This document shows positions 1 to 9,597 of a stretch of DNA of 64,000 bases, in pieces. A program made the translations under genes and the position numbers. Numbering within the stretch: the first letter of the stretch is position 1; the number at the start of each line of letters is the position of its first letter. Under the pieces are notes generated by a model, which ran no database searches, was not told the origin of the DNA, and saw nothing but the letters and a program-made list of their open reading frames with translations. Source of the stretch: Lucinisca nassula (taxonomy: Eukaryota > Mollusca > Bivalvia > Lucinida > Lucinidae); NCBI GenBank assembly GCA_963580285.1, contig OY757026.1:81633817-81697816 (forward strand), read 5' to 3'.

Positions 1-258
1 ATTTGTCCAATCAATATCTCTAAAGTTAAAATCACCTATCACAAGTTTATGACTATAATTAGCATCTTCAACCGATTGAAAAATTTCTTTCAAGGTGTTA
101 AAATTGTCTCTATTGGTATTTGGTGATCTATACATACAACCTACAATCAAACAGTCTCTGTTCTGTAGACAGATCTTGCACCAGACTGATTCTTCAAAGT
201 CTGGCTGAATTAGGACTTGCACTGGATTCAACTGCTTTTTTATATAAAGAGCAAAGTA
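1..258 (-). pseudogene. LINE endonuclease fragment, cut by the window edge
   Basis: Read on the minus strand, this stretch encodes a continuous piece of an AP-type endonuclease of a non-LTR retrotransposon. It has ALYIKK, then a CMYRSPNTN segment matching the YRPP region, and GDFNFRDIDW near the window start. The same GDFNFR block occurs in the LINE at 4.2-6.7 kb, so the two are related. Sense beyond about 258 does not look like the family, and the rest lies outside the window. It is a 5'-truncated, probably dead copy. Confidence 0.8.
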
Positions 259-1540
259 GAAGTAAAACAGAGATCAGGAATCGATACAATTAACTTACTC
301 CACCCATCAAAGACACCAAAGGGAAAGAATGACAACGTTAAGCAACCAGACCATAATGGAAACCTAAACAAAGGAAGGTCATAAGGACAGTTACTTTCCC
401 ACAAAATGGCCATATGGCCATTCAAAATAAAAAGACACAAGTGATACACACAGTAAGTAACAAACAACACCATAAATAAACCGCCACAGAAGAACTGCCT
501 CTGAACGGTCAGTGGAATGATTTCCACTGGGGGGGGGCTTAAATCGATTTTACGTGGCCACAATCCTCGCCCTTACTTCCGTCGCGATTTAGACAAATAA
601 TTTGTTCAGTCCGCATGAAGGCCTCCTAACTCATCAGTGCAACATCTCCGTGAACACAAAAATCAAAGAACCACAGAGGTGAGACAACGGTGAGGACTCG
701 ACAGCAAGAAACCACTGATATGCTGGAGCAAAAGAAAACCAACGGTTAGACTCCGATAAACCAGAATTGAATTTCTCATTTTCAGTTTTTGGCGGCCAGT
801 GTCCTTCAAACTAAAGTCAAGGTCTTCAAAATCTAGTCAAATCTTTGATCAATTGCAATGATATTTTGTACCAAGTTAGACCACATTTCATTGACGTGTT
901 CATGCGACTCGGTGCAGACAAGCCATGTTTGGCCCAAAAACGACAGTCTTGGGGAGCCTGTGCCCTTGAAAATGAGGTCCTCACCAAAACCTAAATGCTG
1001 TTTTCCTCATCCTACTGGTGTAACCATGCGAGTTTGGTCAGAATCAATCTGATAAGTTTAGGTTTTGATGTCTCGATCTTGCTTTATGTCTGTCAAAAGC
1101 ATTTCCAAAAATCCTCATCAATAAAATGAAAACAGTCACAATTCACTCTTTCCATGCCCATTTCGCCACCAAAAGCCCATTTTTGCCCCCATTTCGCCGA
1201 AAAAGCCCATTTCATGTTTTAGTGATGTCGCATTAAACGGTAGCTCGTTGCACCATTTTTGCACGTTGCTAATACAAATAGCAAAACTGAAATCAGGGGC
1301 AGATAATTTGTTATTGACGGAGAAAGTGCGTTTTACATAATCTTTTCGAAAATAAAGACTTTGCGAAGAAACCCAGTGAAATTTGTATTGTTGTTTAGGT
1401 AACTTAATTTGATAGTAGAAAATCCATGATCCGCGCTTGGAATCCAAGCACAATTTGATGGAATACGTTGACAGTCGTTGCATCAGCTGTTCCAATCAAA
1501 ACTGCACAAGCAGTGTAACTTGTAAGGCGCCCTGTAAGGA
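259..1540. other. No gene recognised
   Basis: No coding segment, repeat family shared with the rest of the window, or RNA gene could be supported here. The short open frames show no recognisable protein features. A run of nine G residues lies near 530. Confidence 0.5.
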
Positions 1541-1607
1541 GCGTGATAGCTCAGTGGTTAGTGCACTTGCCTCTGATGTAGAGACCCCGGTTCGATCCCT
1601 TGAGGCG
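1541..1607 (+). repeat. tRNA-like SINE head
   Basis: A box A match (TAGCTCAGTGG, 1547-1557) and a box B match (GGTTCGATCCC, 1589-1599) are spaced as in a tRNA, but the arms do not pair into a clean cloverleaf. It is best read as the RNA polymerase III head of a tRNA-derived SINE, not a working tRNA gene. Confidence 0.65.
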
Positions 1608-1707
1608 GTGATTTTTTCAGAGTCCAAACACGCTTCATTATTGGCACCATTGCCTACAAGAGCCAGCTGAACTAGTACTGGCGATATACACATTAATTAA
1701 AGGCCCC

Positions 1708-2119
1708 ATGAAACTAGATAAAACCACTCTGAGTATTCAAGACCCTGTCCGGTTGGGTGCACCTAAGGCAGCAAACCCCCTTGAACCTTCAAAACCAAGA
1801 CCTGTTAAATTTAAAGTTGAGACTTTCGAAATGAAAAATAAAATTCTGAAAGCTAATGCGGAGTTACGGAAAGAAACTGGTGAGTTTAAGTCTTATCTTC
1901 TTTTCACCTGATCCGCGCTTAACTAAAAATCAGAGAAAGGAAGCATTTATGTTACGAGAACAGTTGAGATATCAGAAAAATGTCCTACACAAAAAGAACT
2001 TGAAAATTAGTAGGGGTTGGATTATTGAGATAGTTGAAAAAGAAGCCACAGCAACTAGTACTGAGCAAGATGAAACCACTGTTGGGGATGACAGGGTTGT
2101 GGGACAACTCGGCACATAG
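1708..2119 (+). pseudogene. LINE ORF1-like protein relic with one frameshift
   Basis: Two overlapping frames join into one protein-like segment: SKPRPVKFKVETF and KILKANAELRK in the first frame, then FFSPDPRLTKNQRKEAF and LREQLRYQK in the second. This pattern (PRP-hydrophobic-basic, then a D-LT-xQR block) resembles the C-terminal nucleic-acid-binding part of ORF1 proteins of non-LTR retrotransposons. One frame change falls near 1890-1900, just before FFSPD. There is no sign of the rest of the element. The start at 1708 is only the first ATG and may not be the true start. Confidence 0.6.
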
Positions 2120-2181
2120 CAAACTCGGCACATGACAAACTCGGCACATGACAAACTCGGCCTATACAAACTCGGCACATA
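2104..2181. repeat. 16-bp tandem repeat, about 5 copies
   Basis: A 16-bp unit around CAAACTCGGCACATGA is repeated about five times with few changes and runs directly out of the ORF1-like relic. Confidence 0.85.
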
Positions 2182-2397
2182 ATTAGCTGTTTGGGTCAAT
2201 TATCTGTTGTTCCCTTGGTAATGATAATTGCATAACCAAACAAATAATCAAATCAAATTAAAGTTACCTGTGAAATAGGGACCAACTGAATAGGGACCAA
2301 ACTTCAATATTTAATGGAGTAGGTTTTTATTAAATAAAAAAAAACAAATATGAAGATTTTTAGATACTAAAGTAAATCATCAGTTTCAAGAGGTCTC

Positions 2398-3297
2398 CGG
2401 ACGTTAGCCCCCCAGGACGTTTGCCCCCCAATGACTTAATCTAAAAATGGACATTTGCCCCCCAGTTGAAAATGCGACCCGGACATTTGCCCCCCAGAGC
2501 TTATTTTTGGTATGGACATCTGCCCCCCAGTGCTTATTTTACAGGTGGACAATTGCCCCCCACTGCTTATTTCAGAAAGGGACATTTGCCCCCCAACCTG
2601 GCTAGACAAGGATATTCATTACACAGACCTGTATATAGCTACATAATTTACATGATAACGTTTTGGTTAAAGTTTTACAGCCCATTCAAGATCATTTCAA
2701 TTTCTTCAAGAATTAACCATCAGTGTATCCAGTGTAAAAACCACTTGAGTATAGGCGTCTGACACTGGACCCTCAGTGAGGCACAAACTCCATATATGGT
2801 TCTGTAGCTGACTTGCTTAACCCTTATCCTGCTGAATAAATTAAGTTTCTCCAATTGTTGACTATTAACCATAACATTCTTGGTATATTTTTGTTAACTT
2901 AACCAATTCCATGACAAACAGTATAGATCCCCATCAGATATGGCATCTGATCGAGATCCATACTGCCTTCTAACGTAGGGGTTGTCCATAACAGCAGTTA
3001 TTATGGGATTCATATTTATATAGATGGAGTAATTTATTGCTTAACATTTTGTATTTCTGATGATAATAAACTGATAAATACATTGTTTTCCGCCTTTGTG
3101 TTAGCCCTGGTCTATCTGGGGGGCAAATGTCCCTTTCTGAAATAAGCAGTGGGGGCAAATGTCCACTTGTAAAATAAGCACTGGGGGGCAGATGTCCATA
3201 CCAAAAATAAGCTCTGGGGGGCAAATGTCCGGGTCACATTTTCAACTGGGGGGCAAATTTCCATTTTTAGATTAATTCATTGGGGGGCAAATGTCCT
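2398..3297. mobile_element. Fold-back element with long repetitive inverted arms
   Basis: The left arm (about 2398-2606) and right arm (about 3105-3297) are inverted copies of each other. Each arm holds about five units built on GGACATTTGCCCCCCA (or its complement) with spacers such as AGCTTATTTTTGGTATG in the same order. The roughly 500 bp between the arms is unrelated and contains a SINE-like scrap near 2657-2700. This is the layout of a fold-back transposon; no transposase is present. Confidence 0.8.
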
Positions 3298-3929
3298 GGA
3301 ATCGTTTCAAGACTTTACTACTAGATAAAACACTAGATACTTTTATATATTCAAAAAGAGATTTACATATAATAGTAAATCTTAGTTTGCATCCAGAAGA
3401 AATCTACAAGTGATCACATTTATCACACCGGAAGTCACAGTTTTAGAGAAGATTATAGAGGGGGAGATATGAGCCGTCCGGGCTCCACAGTTCCCTACGG
3501 AAACAGTAAACAGTAAAAGAGTTCTCGGAAACGCCAGATTTTTATGCCTGTTTTTTTTTTAGCTTTGTAAGCGTAAATTTTCCTGCCTTGGATTCTTAAC
3601 TACGCCAATTTTTTTCTCCTGGACCCATCCGTAATAGTGTGTAAATAGTGTGTAAATATGACCTCAATCACATCAAAAGATGGTCAATTGGTACGACGAT
3701 CCGTCTGACCTGGCGGATCACAAAAATTTTGGAGCTAGAAAAAGAGAAGTTTTTTCTTGTTTATTGTTTCTTGTCTAACTCATATCAGACAAACAAACCA
3801 GCAAAATATTATTGCTTGTTATCGTAGACTATTAATTTTTTCATTTGTGGATTAATTTACATTGTTGACATAATTTCCCGCCATTACCACACCAGTGGGT
3901 GGGGTAAACACAAAATTGAATTATTCTTT
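3298..3929. other. No gene recognised
   Basis: AT-rich sequence between the fold-back element and the LINE. I see no gene and no repeat shared with the rest of the window. Confidence 0.5.
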
Positions 3930-4237
3930 GGAGGCTTGCCACATTCATTTTTCTGAAGAGCCGGTGAGTTGTCAGATATTTGAGTGTGTTGAGCTGTATA
4001 TAATTTAGAACAGGGTGCTGAATAGTCCTTTGTAGCTGTCAGTACACTGTTTGTTAAAAACTCGGATTCAGAATTGTTACTTTCATTTGGAAGAGCCTTG
4101 TGTTATCAGCTTGTCAGCGAGTGTGGACTGTCCGTACAGCTGGCAGACGGCTGGTAACCGAGTGTTGTCAGATAGTTGAGTGTGCAGAGCCCTTTATCTT
4201 GTGGTATTTTTGACTCAAAGTTGCCCTTTATATTAAA
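3930..4237 (+). other. Presumptive LINE 5' untranslated leader
   Basis: This stretch precedes the LINE reading frame. It has two related segments near 3968 and 4166 (GTTGTCAGATA followed by TTGAGTGTG), suggesting an internal duplication such as LINE promoters often carry. The 5' end of the element is not defined. Confidence 0.35.
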
Positions 4238-4831
4238 ATGAAGGTCTCCCTGCTTCCCATGGTCTTGATTCTTTGGTTCACCCTTTGGAAATTAAGTAAC
4301 AGAACCCAACCGGATGATGGAAATCAGGAATGCAGGATTGCAAAAGAGCAAAACTGCGATAAAACTTCTCAGTACTTGGCGGTAACTAGGAAGTTAGGAA
4401 ACAAACGACGTTCGGAGGGCTTACGGAACTTCAAGTCCTCAGGTGGAACAAATTTGTTCATTCTATTGATCCTGGCCGGAGACATTGAAACTAACCCCGG
4501 TCCAAGATTTCACTGTGGACTGTACAAAAAATATTGCAAAGACTCTCAGAAATGGGTAGAATGTGAGGACTGTGAAAAGCATTTTCATTCCTCGTGTTCT
4601 GAATTGGATAAAAACCAATTGCTAGAGCTTGAAATTGGAATTGGAACTTGGTATTGCAAAGCAGACTGTGGCCTTTGCAGTGGTGATGTTCTAAATGAGC
4701 ATATGGCAGTTCAGTGTGACCAGTGTGAAATGTGGATTCACACTGATTGCGCTTTCCTTTCAGATGCCGAGTATGGCAAACTGGTTAACTCAAGTTGTTC
4801 ATGGATATGCCCGAAGTGCGAGTTTTTTTAA
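4238..4831 (+). pseudogene. LINE N-terminal part: leader, 2A motif, two PHD-type zinc fingers
   Basis: The 197-codon frame opens with a hydrophobic N-terminus (residues 4-18), then a polar stretch, a second hydrophobic run (73-80) leading into GDIETNPGP (81-89), then two PHD-like fingers. Finger 1 uses C93, C100, C109, C112, H117, C120 and C140. Finger 2 uses C147, C160, C163, H168, C171, C191 and C194; C144 could belong to either. In this class of LINE such fingers sit ahead of the endonuclease. The frame ends at TAA (4829-4831) in a run of seven Ts. Removing one T would continue it into the endonuclease frame, so this is most simply the first part of a single polyprotein broken by a one-base insertion. 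Confidence 0.85.
4451..4504 (+). other. 2A ribosome-skipping motif
   Basis: The peptide NLFILLILAGDIETNPGP ends in the canonical D-[VI]-E-x-N-P-G-P. In known 2A peptides the ribosome fails to join the last glycine and proline, here residues 88 and 89, so the leader would be released from the PHD-endonuclease-RT part. Such motifs are known in APE-type non-LTR retrotransposons. Activity here is inferred from the motif only. Confidence 0.85.
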
Positions 4832-6384
4832 TTTTTCTGACTCGTTCTTCAGCGAACCTATAGAACTGGAAGAAAGAAATAAATTTGAACCTCTGTCAAA
4901 GGAGAAAGGAGTTAAATCTCCGACTACTGACATGAGAAAGCCGAATTTTGTAAAAGGTTTGAAACTTTGCAGTATTAACATTAACGGTTTGAGAGGAAAG
5001 ATACTTGACTTTTTAGCTTTCCTTGATACTCACCAACCACATATTGTGGCTATTCAGGAAACAAAGATTGACAGTTCAATTATGACTTCGGAGCTTTTCC
5101 CTGAAACTTGCGAATACAGTGTCTACAGAAAAGATAGAAACACTCATGGCGGCGGGGTGATGTTGCTCGTTCACAGAGATATCCCTCATATGCCATTCAT
5201 GGAACTGGAAAACGATTCAGAATCTGTTTGGGTTAAGGTTTTTGCACCAAAACTTCCCACTTTATTGCAAGTTGGTATCGACCACCTAACGAGACTGTCG
5301 AAAACTTCCAGTTATTTAAAGATCAGCTTGATCGCATTAAGTCTCAGAAATAAGGGTAAAAAACTTCCTGCAGTACATGTCTTAGGTGACTTCAACTTCA
5401 GAGAGATTGTTTGGCCAGATTGGCTCAGCAAACAAGGCACGATGCTGAGTCCGTCAGAGGGACAGGTGTTGGTCGACATCATGAATGATCATGGCTTGGA
5501 ACAGGTTGTTGACTTCCCTACTCGAGATAGAAACACTTTGGATTTTATTCTTACAACTTTGCCAGGACAGTTTGGGGATATTCAATTCCCGGAAAAACTA
5601 AGTGATCATGATATTGTCTCTGGATTTTTGAAAATCTTCATACCACCTATAAAGAAACCTCGTAGAAAGGTGTACTTATATCAAAAGTGTGACTATGAAA
5701 CTATGAGGAAGGATGCCCTAAAATTTGCAAGAGAGAAATACTTTAATGGTCATTCAGATGCTAGGTCTGTCCAGGAGGACTTTGATTTGATAAAGTCTTT
5801 CATTCAAGCTTCGTCCGAAAATCATATCCCCTCCAAAACTAGCAGGTCTGTATCTTCAATTCCTTGGATCACACCAGAAATAAGAAGAAAAATTCGGAGG
5901 AGAAATAAGATTCATGCTAAGGCAAAAAAGTCGGGAAGTGGTAAACTCAGAGCAAAATTTGAAAACTTGAGACAAGAAATTAAATATGACATCAAAAATC
6001 AGCATGATCAGTATGTAAATAACTTGGTAGGTGATGTAAAGGCGAATCCCAGAGACTTCTACAGATATATCAATAGCCAGAAGAAAGATAGGCAAGGCAT
6101 CCCACCCCTTAATAAAAGAGGAGGGAACGGGGTCGCTGAATCGGACTCTGAAAGGGCAGAGGAATTGGTTGGTCAATTCAATGATGCATTTAATAAAACT
6201 GAGTTCAACGAGGTTCCATTGACTGGAAGATCGGCCCCTTTCATGGAAAATATTGTTGTATCCTCTGCGGGAGTGATCAAGTTACTTAAAGGCTTGAACC
6301 CTTCTAAAGCTTTAGGGCCTGATGAGCTTCATCCTAGAGTCCTGAAGGACTTAGCAAACGAGTTAGGTCAGTTTTTGCTCATCT
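4824..6384 (+). pseudogene. LINE AP endonuclease and start of reverse transcriptase
   Basis: This frame carries the endonuclease motifs in order: CSININGLRG, VAIQETKID, GGGVMLLVHRDIP, VLGDFNFREIVWPDW, NTLDFIL and KLSDHDIV. A basic linker follows (WITPEIRRKIRRRNKIH), then the RT entry motif NPSKALGPDELHPRVLKDL. Between about 5270 and 5350 the expected YRPPNETVENFQLF segment is in another frame, so two frameshifts cancel and leave the frame open with about 25 wrong residues. A further shift near 6381-6387 leads to the next segment. It would act in target-primed reverse transcription if intact; it is not. Confidence 0.88.
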
Positions 6385-6385
6385 T

Positions 6386-6713
6386 TTCCAACAATCTCTC
6401 GATACGGGTGAAATTCCCAAAGAATGGCTCCTAGCGAACATCTGTCCACTTTTCAAAAAAGGGGACAGGGCTCTTGCTCATAATTATCGCCCAGTGTCAC
6501 TGACCTGTGTTCTATGTAAATTGCTTGAACACATAGTCTGCTCAAACATCATGGCCCACTTGGATGAACATAAACTTTTGTCAGACAGACAACATGCATT
6601 TAGGAAAAGGCATAGTTGCGAAACTCAGTTGAGCACAGTTATTAATGATTGGGCAAAAATCCTGGACAAAGGGGGGCAGGTGGACACATTTATTCTGGAC
6701 TTTGAGAAGGCAT
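6386..6713 (+). pseudogene. LINE reverse transcriptase fingers, truncated in motif A
   Basis: After a frameshift the RT continues with QQSLDTGEIPKEWLLANI, PLFKKGD, NYRPVSLTCVLCKLLEHI and HAFRKRHSCETQL. It ends at FILDFEKA, which is motif A without its downstream part. The catalytic YADD box and the thumb are missing. The break coincides with the start of an S1 SINE fragment on the other strand. Confidence 0.85.
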
Positions 6714-6825
6714 TGCCTAGGCAGGGTTAGATCCTCTAAGCGGTTTACCAGTACTCGTGTGCGGGTCGGTTTCAGCTCTGTGTGGAAACATCATGCATCC
6801 CATCTAATTCTTCAAGCCCCGATGG
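6712..6825 (-). mobile_element. S1 SINE fragment (5' half), minus strand
   Basis: It matches the head of the full-length S1 copies at 17258 and 46160 in reverse orientation, with GGTTTACCAGTACTCGTGTG and the end TTCAAGCCCCGATGGGC. The 3' half with the tail is missing, and the cut edge is fused to the LINE. Confidence 0.8.
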
Positions 6826-6927
6826 GCTGGAGCTAGTTTTCGAGATCTACATAATCACTCTCTGTCTACATAATCACATTGTTTGCTTACAATACAAGAA
6901 AGAAAGGGTTAAAGGAAATGATATCAT

Positions 6928-7236
6928 TATAGCCCCGCTTTGAAAAAGTGGGGGTATATTTGATTTGCCCTATCCTTCTGTGATTCCGTAATTCCATTAT
7001 TCATGATAACTCAAAAACTGTTTGAGGTATTTTCATAAAACTTCACACAAATGTAAAGCACTATGAGACGATGTGCAGAATGCATGAACCATAACTCTGG
7101 ATTGCCTACTTTTGGAGTTATTGCCCTTTGAACATTGAAAATTGTCACTTGGAATAAACTCAGTACAGTAATAATTTGTGTCCATTTCTGATAGCGTTAT
7201 AGAAGGGCTATAGTCAGATCCTCTGACAGTTCTAGT
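6928..7236 (+). mobile_element. H1 element, TATAGCCCC..CTAGT type
   Basis: It begins TATAGCCCCGC with a short hairpin to AGTGGGGGTAT and ends GACAGTTCTAGT, with T on both outer sides. The same ends and internal text (GAGGTATTTTCATRAAACTTC) recur in the copy at 39901-40666. No protein is encoded. Confidence 0.7.
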
Positions 7237-7353
7237 TTTTCCAACCTACACTGAGATAATACATAGCAGCCAACTTATAAGGTGAGTATTTTGTGATAAT
7301 TGAATGATAGTTTTCCTTATTTCTCCAAATAAACCTATGTTGTGGGTATTCAT

Positions 7354-9213
7354 TACATCCCCAGCATACGAAGTATGCTATTTATACCCCGGGCATAGGA
7401 AGTATGCTACATGTATGGGGGGATAATGTTTTCGTCCTGCCATTCGTCTGTCTGTGCATCCGTCTTTCCGTCCGTCCATCCATTAACATTATGGTTAAAG
7501 TTTTGCGTCAAAGTTTCTAAGAGATTGTATCTTCTGGGCCCTTTGATAGATTTAGTTGATACTTACACTGAAGTTACATACTGGTCTAAAAATTTCATTG
7601 TAGCAACCCCAGCATAATCTGATACAAGCAGGCAAATTCTAATTGAAGAATCCCAGTTTAAAGATCTTATCAAAAGGAGCACAAAACAGTTTATTTTTTC
7701 AGGATAGCTTATGTAGAACTCAAATTATAAAGCTCAGATTTTCGGCCGAATTTTGGGAATAATTTGGCTCTCATTTAGCCATTTCACTCACAGAAAAATG
7801 GCACCGAAAGTGGGCATAAATCAAATTTAAAATTTGTATATCTCTGGCTAAAATAAATAAATTTTTTAAAGCCCACAAAACTTAGTGTAGCTTGTTCTTT
7901 TCTCTTACATTTTAAATCAAGAAATACGAAATTAATTTAGGCTCAGTATGTAGCATTTTTGTTTTAAAAATATGCATGCTTGTCCAAAAACATGGTAAAT
8001 GTTGCAAAAATTTCCGAATTGATTAAATAAATTGACTTAAAATTGGATTTTCTTGACTTTGGTCCATAAGAATTTAAAAGCGCAGCTAGCATTACATAGA
8101 TGAATGTATTATCAAAAGGTTGGCGAATGTGCAGGATAAAAAGATTATGTTTAGACTGTTGCATTTTAATTTCACCACCCATACCCTCTCATCAAAACTG
8201 TGGTTGAAAAGTATAGGGAAATTTTTACTTGCCCCTCATAAGGAGCTATGGAACTCGTCCAAAACAAATACATTGTGTGTCAAATGGAAGTATATCTTAT
8301 AGTCTTTCTACTGGTATGCATGATAAAGAGCTACACTAATTAAAACTTTTGATAAAAATAAGATCGTCCATATACCGTCCTGCAAAGCAAAACAAATTCC
8401 AGGCTCAGTCGGTTGTCTTCTGAGGTTGCTATTCATTGATGCATGTTCCATCCACCCCCCCCCCCCCCCCCCCCCCCCCCTCCACACACACACAGTGACC
8501 TTGACACACACTTAGAAATTTTACATTTGGTTAAAGTTTTGCGTCAGTTTCTAAGAGATTGTATCTTCTGAACCCGTTGATAGATTTAGTTGATACTTAC
8601 ACTGAAGTTACATACTGGTCTAAAGATTTCATTGATGCATGTCCCAGCCCCACAGTGACCTTGAGGTCAAAGTCACAGACTGAGAAATTTTACATTTGGT
8701 TAAAGTTTTATGACAAAGTTTATAGATGCCTGTATGTTCTTAACTCTAAGACAAATTCAGTTGATACTTGTATCAATGTACCAGTCCAAACATTTCGTGA
8801 TGTATGTCCCTTCCCAACCCATGGTGACCTTGACCTCAAGGTCACGGACTTAGAAATTTTACATTTGGTTCAAGTTTTATGACAAAGTTTATAGATGCCT
8901 GTATGTTCTAAACTATAAGACAAATTCAATTGATGCTTGCATCGATGTTGCATACCAGTCCAAAGATTTCATTGATGCATACCCCACCCTGCTGCTTCAG
9001 TAACATTGATACCCCCACCCCTTCAGTAACTTTGATGCCCTCACTCCCTTGGTCCATTTAGAAAATTTATGTTTGGTTTAGCTTTTACAAGCACATTTAT
9101 AGATTCTTATAGCTTCTTGACATCTTCATTCATATAACATACAAGCGCAAAAGATATATCAGAGTATGGCGCTGGCCGGGGGTATACGTGACCCACTGGT
9201 CGCTTTCTCTAGT
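7354..9213 (+). mobile_element. H1-like insertion, TACATCCCC..CTAGT
   Basis: The empty-site match inside the split MITE fixes this 1,860-bp insertion, which starts TACATCCCC and ends TCTCTAGT between two Ts. Near the 5' end it has GCATACGAAGTATGC (a hairpin) and a CCGTCCGTCCATCC stretch. The body contains related segments beginning TTACATTTGGTTAAAG at 8521, 8690 and 8859, a period of about 169 bp. No protein is encoded. Confidence 0.72.
8455..8480. repeat. Poly-C run followed by CA repeat
   Basis: Twenty-six C residues are followed by a short CA repeat (8483-8494), inside the H1-like insertion. Confidence 0.95.
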
Positions 9214-9337
9214 TAGAACTGCCTCATCAAGGTGGTTCTAATGAATACCCACAACATAAGTTTTGACAAAAACAAGCCTTCAGTCATCACAAAATACCAA
9301 CCTTATCTGTTGCTATGAACAACGGACACGTCAGTGC

Positions 9338-9374
9338 TGTCATTACTTTGATTTCTGTTTCTAGTTAACCCACC
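9338..9374 (+). other. GHITM: Likely 3' splice site and 5' UTR start of GHITM
   Basis: A pyrimidine-rich tract ending in TTTCTAG (AG at 9363-9364) lies just before the start codon. This suggests that the first GHITM exon is non-coding and upstream. That exon and the promoter were not identified. Confidence 0.5.
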
Positions 9375-9597
9375 ATGTTAGCATCAAGGCTAACGCAGCT
9401 GCCGCTGACAGCGTTTGTGACCAGTATTGGTCGTCCGGCTCTGAGCATAAAACCAGTCCTTCAGCCGTGTAGTTTCACTACGAGGGTTCAAAACTATGCT
9501 ACTAAGGCGGCAAGAGTTGGGCGTCGGAAAATGGGACAGACTGGCACACAGACTCAGACACTGAAAGAGAGGCTGATGGCTCCAGCAGGAGAAGGAG
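9375..9597 (+). CDS. GHITM: GHITM coding exon 1 (residues 1-74 plus one base)
   Basis: The start is supported by an A at -3 in CCACCATG and an in-frame TAA two codons upstream (9366-9368). The exon encodes the mitochondrial presequence (MLASRLTQLPLTAFV at the N-terminus, rich in Arg, Ser and Thr) and the QNYATKAARVGRR processing region. The donor is G|GTAATT (phase 1), weaker than the other donors. A T1 MITE starts only 21 bp into the intron. Confidence 0.95.

Larger units (their letters stand above)
7262..9317. mobile_element. Palindromic MITE split by a 1.9 kb insertion
   Basis: Its left half ends GTTGTGGGTATTCAT and its right half resumes with TAGAACTGCCTC..GGTGGTTCTAATGAATACCCACAAC. Joined, they give the same palindrome as the copy at 49450-49690. 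The outer arms (ATAAGGTGAGTATTTTGTGA and its inverted match near 9280-9305) are also complementary. Confidence 0.75.

Noticed and set aside
240..1495. Frames of 60-120 codons near the left edge
   Set aside because: There are no recognisable domains, no splice context, and composition is like the surrounding AT-rich DNA.
1541..1607. Working tRNA gene
   Set aside because: Box A and B are present but the arms do not pair properly. The same holds for 39050-39123 and for the weaker matches near 51465 and 52445.
4823..4831. Programmed -1 frameshift at T-TTT-TTA between the PHD and endonuclease frames
   Set aside because: The endonuclease frame is +1, not -1, relative to the upstream frame. One extra T in the run explains the break, and other frameshifts show the copy is decaying.
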